Shown: positions 1 through 12,655 of the stretch, in pieces | How positions within the stretch are numbered: the first letter of the stretch is position 1 | Layout of the letters: every line of letters starts with the position of its first letter | DNA from: Perca fluviatilis | Lineage: Eukaryota > Chordata > Actinopteri > Perciformes > Percidae | Direction of reading: 5' to 3' | DNA: 64,000 nucleotides | Assembly (NCBI RefSeq): GCF_010015445.1 | Contig: NC_053128.1 | Span: 4,351,346-4,415,345, forward strand | Notes under the pieces: model-generated | Seen by the model: the letters and a program-made list of their open reading frames with translations, nothing else | Databases searched by the model: none | What the model was told of the DNA's origin: nothing | Position numbers and translations under genes: made by a program

Positions 1-185
1 ATATTTACTAAAATGTACTATCATGTTTTTTTCTCTGCTGCCAAATCTGAAAAACAGTGGTGCAAACAGAATTGGGACTTCCTCTGCTGGGTCGAATATA
101 AACAAGGACAATGGAGGAAACAATATTAAAAGGTTGTTTCTTCACATGAGAGACCACCATAATAAAAATTACATGTTCTCCTTAC

Positions 186-3100
186 CTCTGCTTTTTGAGG
201 AAAGACTCCCATAATGTCTGGTCAAGGGGCAGATAATTAAGAAGGATCTAAAAAGAGAGTGAAACAACATGACTCAGGATCGCAGATAAATACCTTTTAG
301 CCCATACAGTCAAATGTGCAATAATCAGATCTGTCCCACTTCACAGTCTTATGGAAATCTTGAAATGCCACATCTTATTTATAACCCAGACCTTTTAGTA
401 ATTTCTATATTTTGCCAAAGAGACTTTTTGTAGGGTAAAGTTGCAAATTACAACTATGCCCAAAACTTTCCATAACTATCTTTAACCCTGCTGGACCCAC
501 CAGCAAGGCCATCAATACCAACTCATGTGATCTGGTGTTCAAACCATAGACTGTAAAAATAATGGACAACGCTTACAAGTCTGAAAACTGCCTTAAACCT
601 GCTTTCTATCTTATTTTCAGCAGGGGCCGACTCTACTGGTTGCAAAAAGAAGTCCGTTTCTATAGAAATCAAGAAGTGAGAAAATTACTCTTATTCTCAC
701 TTAATTCAGTAAACATTTTCATAATGAGTAAATAAAATTGAACTGAATTAAAACGTCGACACATTACATTCACCCAGTGGTTTCTGTGACATGAGAAATA
801 CTTTGAATGAGTACGTAGTCCCGGTCACAGTTGAGTAGGTGGTCTTTAATGTGGCCCAGTACACATTCCCATTCTCACTACTATAGGAATGTGGACACGT
901 GGCCAAATGTGGTTTTTGTGATCGGATCTCAATGCGTCCTGAGAGCGTTTTCACCTGCACTTAGAGCTGTCCACTTAATACCAGGTGGAAAACGGGATCA
1001 GTGAGAAGTTGTTTTTATTTGCTATTGCATGATATTTTTTTCTGAATGATACTTGCCCCAAAACGGGACAGGTAGTCAGGTAGTTATGCCTTTTACATTG
1101 TTTTAATAGTTTTATTTTATTTTATGTGTAGTGTATATTGTAGATTTTACATTGCTTGGCATTCTGTGGACAGCAAAGGAAGAATTTCGTTGTACAGGGA
1201 AACATGTTTCTTTACTGTGCACAGTGGTGGATTTAAAATTTTGGGGGCCCTCCCCATCTGTTGTTCTCCACCTTTTTCAATCTTTATTTAACGTTTTTCA
1301 AAACAAACACGAAAAAAACTTAGTAATGTTCCCTCAACATTTTGTTTTGTTTCTAAACTGTATGTTGAACGAGCTGTGATGTTAAATCAGCTGTATCATG
1401 TAACGTTGTTCTATGGTACCGTCTATGTGCTGGAGCGGTGTTCAGCTAGCAAATAAGCCCACTGATGGCAACGTTATTGTTCATATTTTGGCACAATGTT
1501 AAGTAATTACAGTAGTAGGGAATAAAGTGAGTTATGTGGTCTGAGATGCACCGTGCAAAATGTGTTTTGTATCTGGAATTGTTAATTAGCTCTGTGGGAT
1601 ATCTGCAACGTTAAAGCTGAACAGACTCACAGTAGTAAAACAGATTTTATTCTGATCCAAAGACTATAAATCCTAGTGGAAACACTGTATGCGTGTGCTA
1701 AGAGAGAAAGATAATGTTAATATTTTGCATGAGACCTTACGAAATAAACATGCGTGAGTATTGTAGATCTTGTATTATTTTTCACATGCAGTTACCCACT
1801 TAAAAAAAAGAATGTGGCTGGCAAAAACGTTGAGTGGCTGGTAGATTTTGGAATCCATCAGCAGGTGGACAAAAAATGTTTATTTCCATCCCTGCATACA
1901 ACCCTACAGTACAATGAAGCGAAAGGGGGTTGTTGATGCCAATTGGTCTCGTCAGACATCCATGCATTTTAGCGTATGGATTTTTAGAATGACATGTTTA
2001 ATTATTGAAGAGTAAAAAATAAGCTTAACCATAAGTTTAATATGTGTTAATGGGGTCCCTGGTAGTTTGGGGCCCAGGGCAATTGCCTACCGTTGCCTAA
2101 TGGTAAAGTCCACCTCTGACTGTGCAAATGACAATAAAACTTTGAAATTGAAATATACAGTAGAAGTTTGGGGGTTGTTGATTATGCTAATGATTAAATT
2201 TCATATGCCATGCACAAAAGTTTACTAAAAACAACAAAGAGGCAGGGCAACTTACTTTCCAGCAAAGCGCTCGTATGCCTCCTTCAAATGGGATTCCTGA
2301 GTTGGATAAAGAAAGCGATGGTCAAATACAGAACAATAAAATATATACACCAAAAAAAAAAACATCAAGGTGTGAAAATTACCATTGAAGCACAGCTCCC
2401 TCAGTGTCTTCAAGTTTATGTTTTCTTCACTCAAGGCTACTTTGAATTCCTGTATTCTGAAATAAGAAAAAAAAAACGTGTTTAGGACCAATTATCTGAA
2501 TTGCTGCTCAGTGAAAAAATACCTCTTATACTATTATGAACATAATAGTAACTCAACTTTTAACATGGTTTAAATGAAAAGATGCTTTCTCTCTCATGAA
2601 GTCCTAAATTGTTAGTTAGTTACTTATTAGATGAAAGGATCAATACCACTCATGTACGTGTGATAAGTATGAAGCAAATGCTAATTAGTTTAGCTTAGCA
2701 TAAAGACCAGTGTTTTTCCTAGGTTTGTATAAGTCTTAAGTGCACATATTTGGGGGTCCTCCCTCAAATTTTTTTTAAGTTTTTCAATAGAACGAAATAG
2801 CAATACGACATCATTTTGGACCATTATTATTACCATATCTGTGTCTAAAACGTTGGAAAAGCTAGAGCAGATAATAAATAAATACCATTTAAAAAGTTTA
2901 AATTCAAAACTTGCTTAAAGCTATGGTGCGTAGTTTCTGTTTCCCTCATGAGGAATTCTAAGTAATGACAACAAAACTTCCAGCGCATCCACATGACACA
3001 AGCCTACAAACCCCTCCACACAGTTGCTAGTAGCCAAGGAGGACATGGAGGATTAAAAAAACATGGACTCTTCAGATGAGGTACAGTAATTATCTTGACT

Positions 3101-5699
3101 CAAGTTTCTGCGCGTGAAAGTAACCGGACGACACAATCTTCTGAACATAGCCATACTGAGAAATACAGAGAGTTGTGTGGAGCTGATAGGCTTAATTAGC
3201 TTTCCATCAACTCATTTGGCACTGGCTTGAATTTAACGGACGTTCATTAAAAGTTGCTCTAAGCGATTGTGGTTGACGTCACTTCTTGTTGACGTTCGAA
3301 GTATTGTCAAACAAAACGGAGGCTAGCTCGCCCCTCCCTTCCGTGCCTCTGCGCACTAACCCCCCACCCCCAAATCCTCCTTGTCAGTTATTGGCTGGAA
3401 CACAGTTATGTTTCGTGGTGCAGGTTGGCACGGTTTGTTTTTGTTGGCGTTTGTGGAGCCTGGGCTGTCTACAGAGACCGCGTTTTTTTTACAGTGTGTT
3501 CAGGGGACAGGCAGCTAGGGATAGTGAGGAGATGTTTGCTGTATGTGACACAAAAATGTCGCTTAGAGCACTTTTAATATAAAAAATGTTATGCACTAAC
3601 TTTTTAAGAAATCCACTGGGGACCAATCATTACACCTGAGGAAGGTAATTTAGTTAAACTATTTTGGTGGTCCCTAAAACCAAAGAATTTCTAATAAGGG
3701 AAGAAGTTTCAGTCTCTCGTTTCTTCAGGCCATAGATATCGATGACTCCATATAGGGGGCGCTCACAGGCCAGTGCAGAATGAATGGGACTCTATGGAGC
3801 TATACCCCTCAAAATCCACTTTTCTCAGGATATAATTTTTTGTCTAGTAAGTTGAATGTTGCATTCGAAAGGGGAGGCTAAGAAAATACACACTGCTGGG
3901 TGTTTGATTTTTTTAAAGTTGCTTTTTTGTTCTAAAAAGCCTTTTAAAATGTCAATGACATCATACACATTGTACGATCAGAGATACTGCTTTACGGCAA
4001 GCTCTGAGTCGCTTCCTTTGTTCTCTCGAGGCATCAACAACACAGCTGACAGGTAAGGCTCTCCCTGTCATTACACATGCTAGAAAGAGGTTTGCTAATG
4101 TTTTAAAGACCACGCCGAAATATTCACTGACATTCTGGTTCTGCTTCGGATGCCGTCAAGCGGGATCTCCGATCGTAATCAGTCCTTCACTGACCAATGA
4201 GCATTCATTAGCAGAATGCTAGCGTGTTATGGGCAACAACGACTCAACCTGTAAGAAATCGAAAGGACATAAGTATTCGTTGATTCAACTTTCGATCTAT
4301 AACCCATGTTGAACTTGCAAAAACTACAATCAAATCTGAGGTTTCTCAACGACAATCGGGCGAAAGAGACAAATTTGGCCGTCTAGCTCCATAGAGTCCC
4401 ATTCATTTTGCACTGGACGCGATCACCCCCAGTGGAACTCTGGTGGAACTGCAAACAAATTCGGTACAATGGGGCTGAATAGGGAGTGGAAAGGCTTTCC
4501 GTAGACCGGCTTTGCTAAAACGGATAAGGGTGCTCCGCCTTAGACTTATATCGGTAGGGAAAACCCTGTTAATTGGAAGCAGGGTGAAACTAACATCTAA
4601 TAAACACATTGTATCTAGAACTGCCGCACAAATTACAACCACAACTCACTGTGACATCTGTAATCATGCAATGGGCACAGATCATTTTGACAAGGATCCT
4701 TTTTGGATTCTAAGCATATAACTTGTATTAGTTATAGTTGTATTATCATTACTGCTAGTATTGCTGCTGCTATTATTATTATTATAATTATTATTATTAT
4801 TATCATCATTATGGTTGCTGTGTATCTCTCTCTCAAATTCAAAAAGGGGCTTTATTGGCATTAAAGTTTCAATAACTATGTTGCTAAAGTGTGTGTGTGT
4901 AGAGAGAGAATGTTTAATTTTGAGAGGTCATTTTGAAACAACAGATACGTACCAAGTATTTAAGATTATATTTTAAGCACCATATGGTACAAAATATCTC
5001 TTTTGATCAAAAAATGAGGTTGTCAGTTTTTTTTTTTGTATAATGTTTGACGTCTATGGGGCCTTGTTAACTGCTACAGTGTAGATTAATTTCCCTATTA
5101 AGAAATAAAACTAAATTAAATCGATCATAGTTGAGATAGTGTCTCTAAACTGAGACCAATGCGTTTTTCCAAGGAGGCATGGTATGGCTAATTTGCCATT
5201 AGCTAATTCAACGTCAGGACGACAATTTAACTGGAAATAAGTCACATATGTTTTCACCTTCGCCCTTACACTGTCAGCAAATATAGACAGCTGGATGATA
5301 GGTAATTGTTAGCCAATTGGGTTAAAAGGAAGTATGGTGTGTCAGCTGATGTGCTAACAAGGAGCTAGCGTAACGTTAGCCACTTAAAAATTAAGTTGCG
5401 GTGTTCGTTAACTTGTAAAGGCTCACTGTTTTTGACATTAAATGTAAAGTCACATCAGCAACGAACAGAACGTTTCTGCATAATTGCCTAAAGCCTAAAC
5501 TTCGCGTATGTTTGCTTAGCTGAGCTGCTGTTTCTGCTAGCTTAACACTGAAGTTAATACCAATGTGCGGTTAGGGTGCTAGCTGCTAAAATAAACAATG
5601 TAACATTAGCACTGGTTTTGACCGTCCGCGTGACCTGCATCCCATGCAAAAAACAAAAGATTTCAATGTGTCCCACCTGTTTCTGTACGCAGTAGTCAT
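186..5699 (-). CDS. tbc1d13: TBC1 domain family member 13, 5' part (four coding exons; continues past left edge)
   Basis: Coding exons, in transcript order on the minus strand: 5699-5677 (start codon 5699-5697), 2456-2383, 2296-2256, 247-186. All have AG acceptors and GT donors and their phases join without a break. The first exon encodes MTTAYRN plus two bases of an Arg codon; the next three read RIQEFKVALSEEN..LRELCFN, GIPFEGGIRALCWK and ILLNYLPLDQTLWESFLKKQ. This matches, from memory, the N terminus of vertebrate TBC1D13 (SRIADFQ..LRELSFSG, then GIPCEGGLRCLCWK and ILLNYLPL). TBC1D13 is a TBC-domain GTPase-activating protein for Rab proteins (Rab35 reported) in membrane traffic. Only the start of the TBC domain is present; the catalytic Arg and Gln fingers lie beyond the window. 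Intron 1 is about 3.2 kb and filled with transposons. The gene is divergent from zer1, as in human. Its exons are too short to stand out as ORFs. Confidence 0.9.
248..1080. other. tbc1d13 intron sequence, left part
   Basis: No coding exon seen. About 600-745 resembles a dispersed fish repeat, recognised from memory only. The minus-strand open frame at 748-960 has no recognisable domain and is not called a gene. Confidence 0.4.
1085..2160 (+). repeat. LINE 3'-tail fragment split by a hAT insertion
   Basis: The left piece ends in TTTCTTTACTGTGCA and the right piece resumes at 2119 with ACTGTGCAAATGACAATAAA. Together they read like the 3' tail commonly found on fish LINE copies (accumulated AATAAA, no coding). 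The join is exact once the 1222-2118 element and one target copy are removed. Confidence 0.5.
1222..2118. mobile_element. Non-autonomous hAT-type element, 897 bp
   Basis: Terminal inverted repeats are CAGTGGTGGA at the left and CAGAGGTGGA (reverse complement of the right end). They are flanked by a perfect 8-bp target duplication ACTGTGCA (1214-1221 and 2119-2126). An 8-bp duplication with CAGNGGTGGA-like ends is characteristic of hAT elements. No transposase frame is visible inside. Confidence 0.82.
2919..3573. mobile_element. piggyBac-like MITE in tbc1d13 intron 1
   Basis: Bounded by TTAA on both sides (2915-2918 and 3574-3577), with similar ends (left AGCTATGGTGCG, right reverse complement AAGTGCTCTAAG). 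I recognise the interior as a dispersed percomorph repeat. No transposase is encoded. Confidence 0.55.
3756..4430. mobile_element. Inverted-repeat MITE of unknown superfamily
   Basis: Two about 31-bp arms, 3771-3801 and 4385-4415, are near-perfect reverse complements (core ATGGGACTCTATGGAGCT in the left arm). Weaker complementarity continues outward to the GGGGG/CCCCC ends. The interior has no convincing coding frame. A target duplication was not resolved. Confidence 0.6.
4771..4811. repeat. (ATT)n microsatellite
   Basis: Imperfect TTA/ATT repeat in tbc1d13 intron 1. Confidence 0.85.
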
Positions 5700-5870
5700 G
5701 TCTGGGCAGGCGACGGTGTATTCCTTTAACTGGTACCAAAAAGGAAGGAATTATTTGCCAGAGGAAAGTCCTCCTATCACTTCCGTCTTCACAACAACAC
5801 AGTGGGCAGGCACCGCTGTTTGGACCCAGAGTCAGCTAGCGCGTGCCAGTGAGTTGTAGGATTGTTCCTT
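5700..5870 (-). promoter_or_regulatory. tbc1d13: Probable tbc1d13 5' UTR and promoter region
   Basis: Sequence directly upstream of the tbc1d13 start codon on the minus strand. The transcription start cannot be fixed from sequence. There is no strong TATA box, and the bases just before the ATG (CCCAGAC) are a weak Kozak context. Confidence 0.35.
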
Positions 5871-6300
5871 TACCAAAAAACAACTTGTTCCTAATCCCGC
5901 CCCCCACCCAAATGCCATTCATTAACGTAGGTTTTACTTAAAGTCTTTCTTGTAAAAAGGCTTTTCTAAACATACCGTAATATTGTGCATGTTAACATAT
6001 GTACCGTAATAGACCAAATCCAATTTTAGGTGCGCTAATTGTCACAGATTGCATTGCCTGCTTCTGTGTGCTGTCTATAGACAGCAATACTATATGTTCC
6101 TGCACTAAGTTACAAGACGCTGCATTTCCAAAGTTCCACGACGTTACCTCCTGACAACAACCACGTCTTCTTTTTCTTGGCAGATTACTACTTTTATATT
6201 AGACCGCCACCAACTGTATAGGAGTGTGTAATACCATAAGCTTCATATAGTCTAGGCTTGTATTAATAAAAAACAACCAAACAAAAATAAAAAAAAACCT
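5871..6300. other. Intergenic, nothing recognised
   Basis: AT-rich sequence between the tbc1d13 5' end and the 3' end of the minus-strand LINE, with A-rich runs near 6268-6298. No gene seen. Confidence 0.4.
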
Positions 6301-7499
6301 TATATACTTTTCATTATACCAGTATTATTAAGAAAAATAAATAAAGCTTCAAGTCTCTCCCTTGTCATGACCTTTTCTTCAAGTATATCATGTATTGAGT
6401 TCTCTCCTTCCATTTCCTGCCAGTGTTATCATTATATTTCTCACATGCAAAAAGTACATCCACATCTTCTTTGTCTTGGCATTCTATGCATAAGCCATTA
6501 CCATTTCCTACTATTTGTAAGGTAGCATTGAATCCTGTGTGACCTAATCTAAGTCTGGTATAGACCACTTCTTCCCTTCTGTGTAAACTCAGTGCAGAGT
6601 CCCTTTTCCCGGTCACATTCTTCTGTATTTTATGGTAGTGTCCAGCATTAAACTCTGCCTCCCATTCATTTTGCCATCTTTGTATAATTTCAGATTTAAT
6701 CAAGGATTTGGCTTCACCCTTCCCCATTGGAACATTAATTCCTATATATTTGTTTTTCAGCATCTTTTTTGCAATTTTATCAGCCTCTTCGTTTCCTTTA
6801 ATGCCTATATGAGCTGGAACCCAACAAAACTGAATAATGATTCCAAGGTTCCTGAGATGTAATAGTAAATGTTTAATTTCAATAATCAAATCTTTCCTTG
6901 ATGAGTGACCTGTATCTAGGCTATGAATAGCTGCCATGGAATCTGTACAGATTACAGCTCTCAATGGTTTAACCTCTTCAATCCACCTAAGAGCTATTAT
7001 TATCCCAGTCATCTCAATAGAGTATACAGATAGAAAATTATTTAACCTATATCCATCTCTTTTGTTAAATTCTGGAATATATATCGCAATACTACAATGC
7101 CCATTTTGTGGATCTTTTGATCCATCTGTATATATTTTAACATATCCATAGAATTATGTTTTTATATATCCCTGGCAATATGCTGCAAAACTTTGATCAT
7201 TTGGATACTCTCTCTTTCCTTTCAATAGTTCACTGTTAACCTCTGGTGATGGAAGAATCCATGGGGGAATAGCACTTAGAACCAGTGAAGGACTACATTT
7301 CAGTTCTTTAATTCCATATTGTTCTGCTATACTGTTGATGTTCCAACCAAACCCTTTTGATTTTGATTGATATTCCCAGCAATCATTAAGAACTGAAATT
7401 GCTGGATTATTAATACTTCCCAACAGCCTAACCCAGTATGTAAGAGACAATTTAACATACCTTGGACTGAGTGGAGATTCTTCTGATTCTACTAATAAA

Positions 7500-7900
7500 T
7501 AGGGTTGGGCATCGGAATCGTTTAAAAAATTACGATTCCATCGGAATCGTTTCTTTATTGGAATCGTTTGGAGGATTTTGTTTCAAATCTGATCATAGGT
7601 TCCAAATTTAATATGCGCAAGTTTTGGTTTCCGTAGCAGCCAGGCGCTTGTTGTGTTGCAGCCATGCAGCACAGTAAGCGGAGCTCTAGTGTGGCTTTAT
7701 TTTGCATTGTAAAAGCTGTAAAACTGCAACCCACCTATGAATCAAAATAAAACTTTCCTCTTATTTGTGAAATAAGCATCTAACCCGTTTCAACTCCACC
7801 ACTCAAAGAATCGGAATCGAGAATCGATAAGAACCGGAATCGAAAAGAAGAATCGGAATTGGAATCAGAATCGTTAAAATTCAAACGATGCCCATCCCTA
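7500..7900. mobile_element. Non-autonomous hAT element, 401 bp
   Basis: The ends TAGGGTTGGGCATCG (left) and CGATGCCCATCCCTA (right) are near-perfect inverted repeats. A perfect 8-bp target duplication CTAATAAA occurs at 7492-7499 and 7901-7908. The interior repeats GGAATCG-like words at both ends and has no coding frame. It interrupts the minus-strand LINE. A shorter relative is at 44098-44271. Confidence 0.9.
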
Positions 7901-9522
7901 CTAATAAAGCACATGTAGGGGTTGTTTTTATAGCTCCTAAAGCAATTCTTATAGCTTTGAATTGAATCCTCTCAAGTTTTCTTAAAGAAGTTTTGCATGC
8001 TGAACTATAAACTACACATCCATAGTCTATGGTAGATCTTATTAAAGCTTTATTTGTGTACATCAAATGTGCTCCCCAACACTGTCCAGTGATCATCCTC
8101 ATTAGATTTGGAAACCTTTTTACATTATGCTCTATATGATGTTTCTATGTAAGTCTTTCATCCAACCACATCCCCAAATATTTAAATGTCTTCTCTCTTT
8201 CAATTGATTGATTGTACATAATAACTTTATAACTATCTTCTTTCTGGTAAAGAACATAACCTTTTTTTTTCGGTATGGAAAACTTAAATCCCCAGTCAAT
8301 ACCCCATTGTTCTGTTACTTGTATATCCCTTTGAACAGCTGTGGTTATGTATGATATGTTGCGTCCCCTTTTCCATATGACAGCATTATCTGCATACAAC
8401 AACCCTTCCTTTCCTCTAATTTTTGAAATATGTCATTTACCATAATATTGAATAATATGGGACTAATAACACTTCCTTGAGGAATTCCACTTTCAACCAT
8501 AAACTCTAAAGGCTAGTAGACCATAAAAGTCTAGTATATAATTATACATTCTCCCACTGATTCCCATTTTATCTAATTTAATTAACAGACCCTCTCTCCA
8601 CATAGTGTCATAAGCGTTTTCAATATCTAACGACACTGCCACCATGATGTCTTTCATAACTAGTGTCTTCTCTATTTCATTTCTGAGCTTTACTAAAGCA
8701 TCAGTAGTTGATTTACTTTTACTGAACCCTGTTTGATATTTTTTAAATGGACATTTATATTCAAGAAAGTAATTTAAATGTGCCACTATTATCTTTCCAT
8801 TAATTTTCCTAAATGTGATGTCAAAGCAATAGGTCTATAGTTCTTATGGCTTGGGAAATTGAAGAATGGTCGCATTTTTCCATACTTTGGTTAATTTACC
8901 TTCATTCCATATTTTATTGAATAATTCAAGAGTTTTTTCTAAGAGTTTATCAGGTAGATTTCTAATCATTGCACTACATATACTATCACATCCTGGAGAA
9001 GAGTATCCTGTATTACCTAAAGCCATTTTAAGTTCTGATAAATTAAATTCAGTATCTAATATAGACATATTCCCCTCTCTGTAATTAAGGATGTCTTTGT
9101 TAGCATTCAGAATATCTTCCTTTCTTTTCTTAAAGGTCCCATGGCATGACAATTTCACTTTATGAGGTTTTTAAACATTAATAGGAGTTCCCCCAGCCTG
9201 CCTATGGTCCCCCAGTGGCTAGAAATGGTGATAGGTGTAACCGAGCCCTGGGTATCCTGCTCTGCCTTTGAGAAAACAAAAGCTCAGTTGGGCCGATCTG
9301 GAATCTTCTCCTTATGAGGTCATAAGGAGCAAGGTTACCTCCCCTTTCTCTGCTTTGCCCAGCCAGAGAATTTGGCCCACCCATGGGAGAGAGACATCAT
9401 GGCTTTCAAACAAGCAAAGTGGCAGTTGGTCAAGACCACACCCCCACCCTCCACCTTGCAACCCCCTCCCCCCTCTCTCCTCCTCAGTAGCTACAGACAG
9501 AAATGCTAAGAAAAGCTCATTG

Positions 9523-10118
9523 TAGAGCTGAAGATCTTTGCCCGTACCCGACGGGACCCGACGGGTTCGGTCGGGTTTGGTCTTAATTTCTATTATTTTA
9601 CACGGGCTCGGGCCGGGCTCGGGCTTGCGCTTTGGGTTGCATGGTAAATGAGCGGTCAGCTGATGCGTTTCGATTAGCGTGAAAATGGATCCTGAGGAGA
9701 TGAAACGGAGGCTGGTCTCTGGAGGACTTAGCCGGTTTCTTTGTTTCAACTTCCAAGTGGCCTATAGCGTCCGTTAGTCATGAATAAATGATGTTAAAAC
9801 ATGTATAAATGACTCATTTTTTACGAAAGACAAAGGAGCGGGGAGCGTTGCGGGCGCAGTCTTTTTTTTTTTTTTTTTTTCTTTTTTTTTTTTCGGCCCG
9901 AAAGTGGTGCGTGACGTTCCGCCGCGGTGTGAAGCGCTGTCCGCTAGCTTTTCCGACACTCTGATGATGCTGATAGACGGCCTTTTGTACAGTCGGGCTG
10001 TAAACGGGTTCGGGCTTTTAAAAAGCTGTCAATCAAAATGTACTTGTCGGGCTCGGGCCGAACTCTGTCGGGCTCGGGCCTTTTCGGGCCGTACTTTTAA
10101 GGCCCGATTACAGCTCTA
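9523..10118. mobile_element. Non-autonomous hAT element, 596 bp, nested in the TTAA element
   Basis: The ends TAGAGCTGAAGATC (left) and TTACAGCTCTA (right) form short inverted repeats. A perfect 8-bp duplication GCTCATTG occurs at 9515-9522 and 10119-10126. The interior is rich in CGGGCTCGGGCC-type words near both ends, plus a T-rich run at about 9861-9892. Confidence 0.9.
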
Positions 10119-10178
10119 GCTCATTGTGGGACTGGCTCTAGTGGCTGTAATTCTGCACCAAGGCTGGATTTCGGGAAA

Positions 10179-11142
10179 GAGTCTTCAGATACAGTATTAG
10201 GGGACCACTAAGGTCTATATAAAAGAGACTTCAGATACAGTATTAGGGGACCACTAAGATCTATATAAAAGAGACTTCAGATACAGTATTAGGGGACCAC
10301 TAAGATCTATATAAAGAGACTTCAGATACAGTATTAGGGGACCACCTACGGATATATAAAAGAGACTTCAGATACAGTATTAGGGGACCACTAAGGTCTA
10401 TATAAAAGAGACTTCAGATACAGTATTAGGGGACCACTAAGGTCTATATAAAAGAGACTTCAGATACAGTATTAGGGGACCACTAAGGTTTATATAAAAG
10501 AGACTTCAGATACAGTATTAGGGGACCACTAAGGTCTATATAAAAGAGACTTCAGATACAGTATTAGGGGACCACTAAGGTCTATATAAAAGAGATTCCT
10601 TCAGATATAGTATTAGGGGACCACTAAGGTCTACATAAAAGAGACTTCAGCATACAGTATTAGGGGACCACTAAGGTCTACATAAAAGAGACTTCAGATA
10701 CAGTATTAGGGGACCACTAAGGTCTATATAAAAGAGACTTCAGATACAGTATTAGGGGACCACTAAGGTCTACATAAAAGAGACTTCAGATACAGTATTA
10801 GGGGACCACTAAGGTCTATATAAAAGAGACTTCAGATACAGTATTAGGGGACCACTAAGGTCTATATAAAAGAGACTTCAGATACAGTATTAGGGGACCA
10901 CTAAGGTCTATATAAAAGAGACTTCAGATACAGTATTAGGGACCACTAAGGTCTATATAAAAGAGACTTCAGATACAGTATTAGGGGACCACTAAGGTCT
11001 ATATAAAAGAGACTTCAGATACAGTAGGGACCACTAAGGTCTATATAAAAGAGACTTCAGATACAGTATTAGGGGACCACTAAGGTCTATATAAAAGAGA
11101 CTTCAGATACAGTATTAGGGGACCACTAAGGTCTATATAAAA
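10179..11142. repeat. Tandem array, 46-bp unit, about 21 copies
   Basis: The unit reads GAGACTTCAGATACAG, then TATTAGGGGACCACTAAG, then GTCTATATAAAA. Copies differ by a few substitutions and small indels (for example missing G runs near 10940 and a shorter copy near 11025). Nearly every unit contains TATATAAAA, a TATA-box-like word. Unit number is a hand estimate from length (964/46). Confidence 0.95.
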
Positions 11143-12655
11143 GCATCCAAAGAGCACCATGTCATGGGACCTAGGAATATGTGGGGGCATATATATACCT
11201 ACCATCTTTTTAACCATCATCCACATTTTATTCGACATAGTTTCTCTTCCAATTGTTGAACAAAATTGTCTCCAAGATTCCCTTTTTGATTCGTTGATAA
11301 CTTTTCTAGCCAAAGCCTTTTTTCTTTGATAGTCCATAAGATTATCCATTGTAAGTGTTTTGCGCAACATTTTAAAAGCTCTATTACTGTCCTTAATAGC
11401 TTCTGTACATTTTTCATTCCACCATGGGACATTCATTTTTTCCCCCTTTGACTCATATTGTTAGGAATATTCCAGCTTGCTGCTGCAATGATAACCATAC
11501 TTAACTTATGATTAATTTCATTGAATTCATCTATACACCATTCAGAAGATTTCTTCCAATTTGCCTTCTTAAAACACCATCTATGATGGGCATATATTTC
11601 ATCAATCTTAAAATCAATATCTACTTTACACAGTATTGGAAAATGATCAACTTCCCATTTGCACCTGCTGGCTATTGTTCTATCAACTAAAGTGAGGTCA
11701 ATACATGATGTCTCATTCTTGAAAATATTTATCCTTGTACCATTACCATTATTCAAACATACTAGCATCCTGTCATTTATCATTTCTTCTAATATTTCTC
11801 GATTCATATATGTATGTCTACTTCCCCATAAACTATTATGAGCATTAAATCCCCACACCATATTTCTCTATGACTTCTCTTATTAATACTTCTCATTAAA
11901 TCATTTGTTAATGTTTTACATGGGTTGTAATAATTAATGACAGTACATTTTCCTTTGTCTTCATTAAAGATTGTAGTAACCACATTTTCATGTTCAGTTG
12001 CTGTATTAATGTATCTGAATGAGATCCCTTATTGATAAATGTGATGCAACCTCTATCTTTTCCTCTATCTAATCTTATATTATGATATCCTTTCAATATA
12101 CATTCTAAATGAGGTTTTAACCATGTTTCTTGGATACATCAGACAACATCTGGTTTGTTTGTCATTTCTTGAACATACCTTTTAAATTCCGGTCCGTTTG
12201 CTATCAAACTCCGCGCATTCCCCTGGAGAATGAAAAACATCATTAATGCTTTAACCATTTTGAGACCTTCCATACTTTTGATTTAGTATTTCATGAATAT
12301 CATCTGCCTTTGTTATTAACCCCAAAATATCATTAGCAGCTTCCACAACTGATTTGATTTTATCACTTTTCTTAACATGTAGCATGGTGACATTAACTAC
12401 TGAACATTTGAAAGCAATAAATTCATTTTTCTTTATCAACAGTGACTCATCTGAAATTCTTACATTCACAGCAGTTTGGAACAGGAGGCCTGTGTGTCTT
12501 GTTCTGTTGATTTATTTTCCCTATTCCTATTCCTTTTACTCTCTCTGATTGTGTTTGACCTATTGTCATCCGAACTCCTTTGTTCTCGTGAATAGATGAG
12601 CTGATTTTTCTTCTTTTTTATTATGTTATGTTATGTTTTTGATTGCCTCAGCATA

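Larger units (their letters stand above)
9134..11172. mobile_element. piggyBac-like MITE expanded by an internal array and a nested hAT
   Basis: The ends AGGTCCCATGGCATG (left) and CATGTCATGGGACCT (right) are inverted repeats. TTAA precedes the left end (9130-9133); the expected right TTAA reads AGGA, so the right target copy has decayed. The element splits the LINE linker from its RT. Its body, apart from the array (10179-11142) and the hAT (9523-10118), looks like an ordinary non-coding percomorph MITE. Confidence 0.7.
6365..11861 (-). pseudogene. Retrotransposon ORF2 remnant: endonuclease, reverse transcriptase, RNase H
   Basis: Fragments on the minus strand, 5' to 3': an endonuclease at 11861-11433 with FNAHNSLWGS, CIDLTLV and DHFPI motifs; a linker at 11432-11173; then RT pieces at 9158-8844 (LNKIWNEGKLTKVWKNATI), 8786-8493 (YQTGFSKSKSTTDALV and SLDIENAYDTMW), 8402-8145 (MLYADNAVIW, YLGMWLDERLT) and 8102-7881. 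A connector follows at 7450-7154, and an RNase H at 7012-6365 with TDSMAAIHSL, WVPAHIGIKGNEEAD and a C-terminal GHTGFNATL. The RT active-site box reads YADN instead of YADD, which would remove a catalytic Asp. With the multiple breaks the element is dead. Confidence 0.85.

Noticed and set aside
748..960. 70-codon minus-strand open frame near tbc1d13 exons
   Set aside because: It does not continue the TBC1D13 sequence; the correct next exon (186-247) joins in phase without it.
9312..9749. 145-codon minus-strand open frame
   Set aside because: It crosses the border between a MITE and a nested hAT, so it cannot be an old gene.
10179..11142. Regular repeats resembling a CRISPR array
   Set aside because: Units are contiguous 46-bp tandem copies with no unique spacers, in a vertebrate intergenic transposon.
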